A stretch of 8,952 nt of DNA, taken from Bacteroidales bacterium (GTDB taxonomy: Bacteria > Bacteroidota > Bacteroidia > Bacteroidales > UBA12481). The stretch's first letter is position 1. Each line of letters starts with the position of its first letter. A model generated the notes under the pieces. That model was not told the origin of the DNA. It did no database searches and worked only from the letters and a program-made list of their open reading frames with translations. Made by a program: the position numbers and the translations under genes. Positions 6,765 to 8,952 of this stretch are shown in pieces. The stretch is from NCBI GenBank assembly GCA_021160155.1, contig JAGHDB010000267.1:1-8952 (forward strand), in the 5' to 3' direction.

Positions 6765-8636
6765 TTAATCATAGAAATGCCAGTATAAACCGTATTTGAA
6801 GTACGGTTCGGGATAGGGATAGTGCAACGCCGGGAAATAATCCTCTTTTAAGAGAAATCCCAACAAATGATTGTACTGGACGAAAATCCGGGTCCGCTTA
6901 ATTTTTACCTGTGCAAACAGGCTTACCATCGGGTAATTGCCTAACATTCGCTCATTCTGTAAATAAAAAATACCCGTTGCCGGCCGGTAGGCATATCCGC
7001 GGTAACCGGTGAAATAACGAAAATCCCAGCCATACTCCAGTTCCAGCATTCCCCCGGTACTTTTAAAATGCAGATCATGATGTAAATAGGTTGAATTGAA
7101 AGCCACCAATGCCGGAAGCGGCAGTTGTTCGGCCGGGGTATACTGACCGGTCAGGTCAAACCTACTGTGGAAAGGTCCGGCATGAAAAGATTTCCGGAGA
7201 GTTGCTTCAGCCACAGGGAAAGAAGCATGCAACTGGTCAGGAAGCGCATCAGTGTTAAAATAGAGATATCCTGATACTATTGATGCTTTTAATGTGACAG
7301 CCCATTGCTTATCAGGAAAGCTCCATTCCATCATTAGTGACTGCCCTGTCTGCCTGGTAAAATTACGATCCCAGCTCCAGTGGTTTGAATAATAGGTTTG
7401 CCAGAAAAAATTCGGAGTCACTCCTTCCGAACGAAAGGTTAACTCCAATAACGAGGTGTCAGTCCCAACCGGAAGAGACAACTGCCAGGTAAGGACTGCA
7501 AGGTGATCTCCCCGGCGTGTGCCGGTTGCCGTGAATTCAAAGTCAGCCATCCACCTGTTTCTGTCGGAACACCACTCAAAACGGCTTACCACACCTAAGT
7601 CAAATCCGGTTTTGGCTCTACCCACCCAGGTATAGCGGTAACCGACCGGACGAATACCAGCCTGGATAACCAGTGGTTGCTTTTGTATCTTTAAGCGGTC
7701 ATACAAAATCAGAAATTGTTGATCGACACGAAAAAGATGGATCGAATCGTTTGTTTGAACCGAATCCAGCAATATGTCCGGGTAGAAATCCGATAAGGGT
7801 TGCGGGTCTTTATAAACCCTGCCGGATGACTCAATTTCAAACCGATGCTGTAGTTTAAACGGCAATAACTGTTTCGGCGAACTTTCATGCAGCGTATCGG
7901 AGGAGCTTTTTACCGGCCACACGGTCAGGTCAAATTCCTGTATCCCTTTCAGGCTGGTAATTCGCGTATTGGACCGGGCCTGGGTAAGACTTACCGGAAC
8001 AGCAATTGTACGGCTGTAACGGGCCAGGTCTCCGTCATCTGTAACACCTCCGTTCTCACCCTGTTTGGCTGAAAGCTGTGCATAGCGTGCATATAATTTA
8101 TAGGATGGTTTTTGGATGGAATAATGTATCGAATAGGTTGAAAGCGAAGCTGCCTGATTTTTGTAGTGTCCATCGGCTTTATCGAAGCGCATTTGTGCGG
8201 TCAGGTTGGCAAAAGGACTGAGATTCCGGGTATAAATAACCCTGACTGTCAGTCCGTTTTTATCTTCCGCACCCCCGGTATTATAATTCAGCAAAGAGAA
8301 AGGTGTAGCGGTCTGGTAACGAATGATCCGGGAATCCGTTTCAAGATAATGTTGAAAACCGGCCAGCATGGGAGGTATAAAAAAGTTTGAGAGACCATGA
8401 TACCGTGTGGTCATAGCAGGAGAAGCCAGGTGACCCAGTTCGATCCAGCCGGCATTATAAGCATATAGCGGATGGTGGTACTGACTACCGCTGAGCACAG
8501 TATCAATCACTGATCGGGTTGCAGGATTCAGGAGATCGAGGTGATATGTAATTTTCTTTACGGTTGGGGTCACCTGTTGGGCATGGGCCGTGAAGCAGGC
8601 TATCAGGATAGCACCAAGTGTATAAAGCCTATTCAT
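6765..8636 (-). CDS. Putative outer-membrane porin (Porin_10 family)
   Basis: This encodes 623 residues with a signal peptide at the N-terminus (MNRLYTLGAILIACFTAHA, cleavage before QQ at about 19-20). The rest is a long run of amphipathic strands. GLTVRVIYTRNLSPFANLTA is followed by a segment with FDKADGHYKNQA, then HYSIQKPSYKLYARYA and ENGGVTDDGDL; this pattern is typical of the Bacteroidota 'putative porin' family. The C-terminus, with YPMVSLFAQVKIKRTRIFVQ, a YFPALHYPYPEPYFKYGL stretch and a final aromatic WHFYD, is a characteristic barrel end. The substrate is unknown. I chose the ATG at 8636 because it gives the signal peptide and lies downstream of the rRNA terminator; the open frame up to 8795 reads through 5S rRNA and is an artefact. 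The gene is convergent with gatD (57 bp apart) and transcribed in the same direction as the rRNA genes, probably from its own promoter. Confidence 0.85.
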   Translation of the reverse strand: MNRLYTLGAILIACFTAHAQQVTPTVKKITYHLDLLNPATRSVIDTVLSGSQYHHPLYAYNAGWIELGHLASPAMTTRYHGLSNFFIPPMLAGFQHYLETDSRIIRYQTATPFSLLNYNTGGAEDKNGLTVRVIYTRNLSPFANLTAQMRFDKADGHYKNQAASLSTYSIHYSIQKPSYKLYARYAQLSAKQGENGGVTDDGDLARYSRTIAVPVSLTQARSNTRITSLKGIQEFDLTVWPVKSSSDTLHESSPKQLLPFKLQHRFEIESSGRVYKDPQPLSDFYPDILLDSVQTNDSIHLFRVDQQFLILYDRLKIQKQPLVIQAGIRPVGYRYTWVGRAKTGFDLGVVSRFEWCSDRNRWMADFEFTATGTRRGDHLAVLTWQLSLPVGTDTSLLELTFRSEGVTPNFFWQTYYSNHWSWDRNFTRQTGQSLMMEWSFPDKQWAVTLKASIVSGYLYFNTDALPDQLHASFPVAEATLRKSFHAGPFHSRFDLTGQYTPAEQLPLPALVAFNSTYLHHDLHFKSTGGMLELEYGWDFRYFTGYRGYAYRPATGIFYLQNERMLGNYPMVSLFAQVKIKRTRIFVQYNHLLGFLLKEDYFPALHYPYPEPYFKYGLYWHFYD

Positions 8637-8642
8637 TGAACC

Positions 8643-8650
8643 CAAAGATA
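8643..8650 (-). promoter_or_regulatory. Bacteroidota -7 promoter box for the porin gene
   Basis: The minus strand reads TATCTTTG, an exact TAnnTTTG match. Only six bases separate it from the ATG at 8636, so the transcript would be leaderless or nearly so. The box begins two bases after the rRNA terminator stem ends. No TTG is visible at the -33 position, which would lie in the terminator hairpin. Confidence 0.45.
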
Positions 8651-8652
8651 CA

Positions 8653-8684
8653 AAAAGCCCCGACTCGTTTGAATCGGGGCTTTT
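8653..8684 (-). terminator. Intrinsic terminator of the rRNA operon
   Basis: A 14-bp inverted repeat (8653-8666 and 8671-8684) surrounds a 4-nt loop, with a GCCCCGA core. On the minus-strand RNA the stem is fully paired with one U-G wobble (AAAAGCCCCGAUUC / GAGUCGGGGCUUUU), while on the plus strand the same position is a C-A mismatch. It is followed by a short T run on the minus strand. Strand and position immediately after 5S identify it as the rRNA operon terminator. Confidence 0.88.
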
Positions 8685-8690
8685 AAAAAA

Positions 8691-8798
8691 AGTCGGCGGT
8701 GACCTACTCTCCCACAAATGCAGTACCATCGGCGCAAACGGGCTTAACTTCTCTGTTCGGTATGGGAAGAGGTGGAACCCCGTTGCAATAACCACCTT
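8691..8798 (-). rRNA. rrf: 5S ribosomal RNA
   Basis: On the minus strand the gene starts near AAGGTGGTTATTGC and ends near GGTCACCGCC. Terminal helix I forms between GGUGGU and ACCGCC, with one U-G pair. The universal internal blocks are present: CCATACCGAACAGAGAAGTT, AAGCCC, GCGCCGATGGTACTGC and GGGAGAGTAGGTC. The length is about 108 nt, within the bacterial range; the exact ends may be off by a few bases. It lies about 80 nt after the 23S 3' end and just before the intrinsic terminator, the usual order of a bacterial rRNA operon. Confidence 0.95.
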
Positions 8799-8801
8799 AA
8801 G

Positions 8802-8833
8802 CTTATATTCCCGGTAAGACCGGGATGAATAAG
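8802..8833 (-). repeat. Inverted repeat (hairpin) in the 23S-5S spacer
   Basis: The core arms CCCGGT (8810-8815) and ACCGGG (8819-8824) enclose a 3-nt loop, and an outer CTTAT/ATAAG pair (8802-8806 and 8829-8833) extends the stem across a small internal loop. It lies in the ~80-nt spacer between 23S and 5S and has no T tract, so it is more likely a processing structure for the rRNA precursor than a terminator. No tRNA gene is present in this spacer. Confidence 0.5.
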
Positions 8834-8880
8834 ATGAGTATCGGAAGAAAATTCACAAAGATCATAACCAAATCGTCAGA

Positions 8881-8952
8881 ATTGCTGAAAGTTACGGGAA
8901 ATAAGTACTCCTCGGCTTTACGTTTACCCCCTTTCCACCTGCACCCTTCAAA
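8881..8952 (-). rRNA. rrl: 23S ribosomal RNA, 3' end only (rest outside window)
   Basis: The minus strand reads GGGTGCAGGTGGAAAGG followed by AACGTAAAGCCGAGGAGTAC and ending in CCCGTAA. This matches the layout of the extreme 3' end of Bacteroidota 23S rRNA, where an AAGCCGAG-AGTACTAAT-CCCG pattern is usual. About 70 nt lie in the window. The 3' end at 8881 is estimated by counting from the GUAC block as in Escherichia coli and could be off by several bases. Its position upstream of 5S on the same strand supports the call. Confidence 0.82.

Noticed and set aside
8637..8795. Upstream extension of the porin frame.
   Set aside because: It reads through the terminator and 5S rRNA; the signal peptide begins at the ATG at 8636.
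8799..8880. A tRNA gene in the 23S-5S spacer.
   Set aside because: No cloverleaf arms or T-loop sequence; only a simple hairpin is present.

Overview
The window looks like a chromosomal segment of a member of the Bacteroidota. The evidence is a Porin_10-type putative porin, a DUF6089-like outer-membrane barrel protein, exact TAnnTTTG (Bacteroidota -7) boxes just upstream of three genes, A/T-rich leaders without Shine-Dalgarno sequences, and rRNA ends of the type known from that phylum. There is no sign of an insertion sequence, phage, CRISPR array or recent island. Base and codon use look even across the window by eye; nothing was computed.

Layout, left to right. Positions 1-765 (minus) hold an outer-membrane beta-barrel protein gene whose 3' end lies outside the window. 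Positions 798-2006 (minus) encode a NamZ/DUF1343-type exo-beta-N-acetylmuramidase lipoprotein. Divergent from it, with only 34 bp between the start codons, is a plus-strand series: a LolC/LolE-family permease (2041-3282, GTG start), gatE (3306-5309) and gatD (5322-6707). The gaps are 23 and 12 bp, so the three probably form one transcript. Convergent with gatD is the putative porin gene (6765-8636, minus). Upstream of that lies the end of an rRNA operon on the minus strand: the last ~70 nt of 23S rRNA, an ~80 nt spacer with a hairpin, 5S rRNA (about 8691-8798), and a strong intrinsic terminator (8653-8684).

The most notable content is the complete gatE-gatD pair. GatDE is the archaeal-type Glu-tRNA(Gln) amidotransferase: GatD is an asparaginase-like ammonia source and GatE the kinase/transamidase. 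Bacteria normally make Gln-tRNA(Gln) with GlnRS or with GatCAB. Both genes look intact: GatD keeps its two catalytic Thr, the Asp and the Lys, and GatE keeps its cradle domain, an AspRS-type insertion (GAD) region and its tail domain. An archaeal-type system embedded in an envelope-gene neighbourhood of a Bacteroidota chromosome is the best candidate for something unusual here.

The remaining genes share an envelope theme: muropeptide breakdown (NamZ), lipoprotein release (LolC/E family) and two outer-membrane barrels. No direct functional link between these and GatDE can be seen beyond co-orientation and tight spacing with the permease gene.
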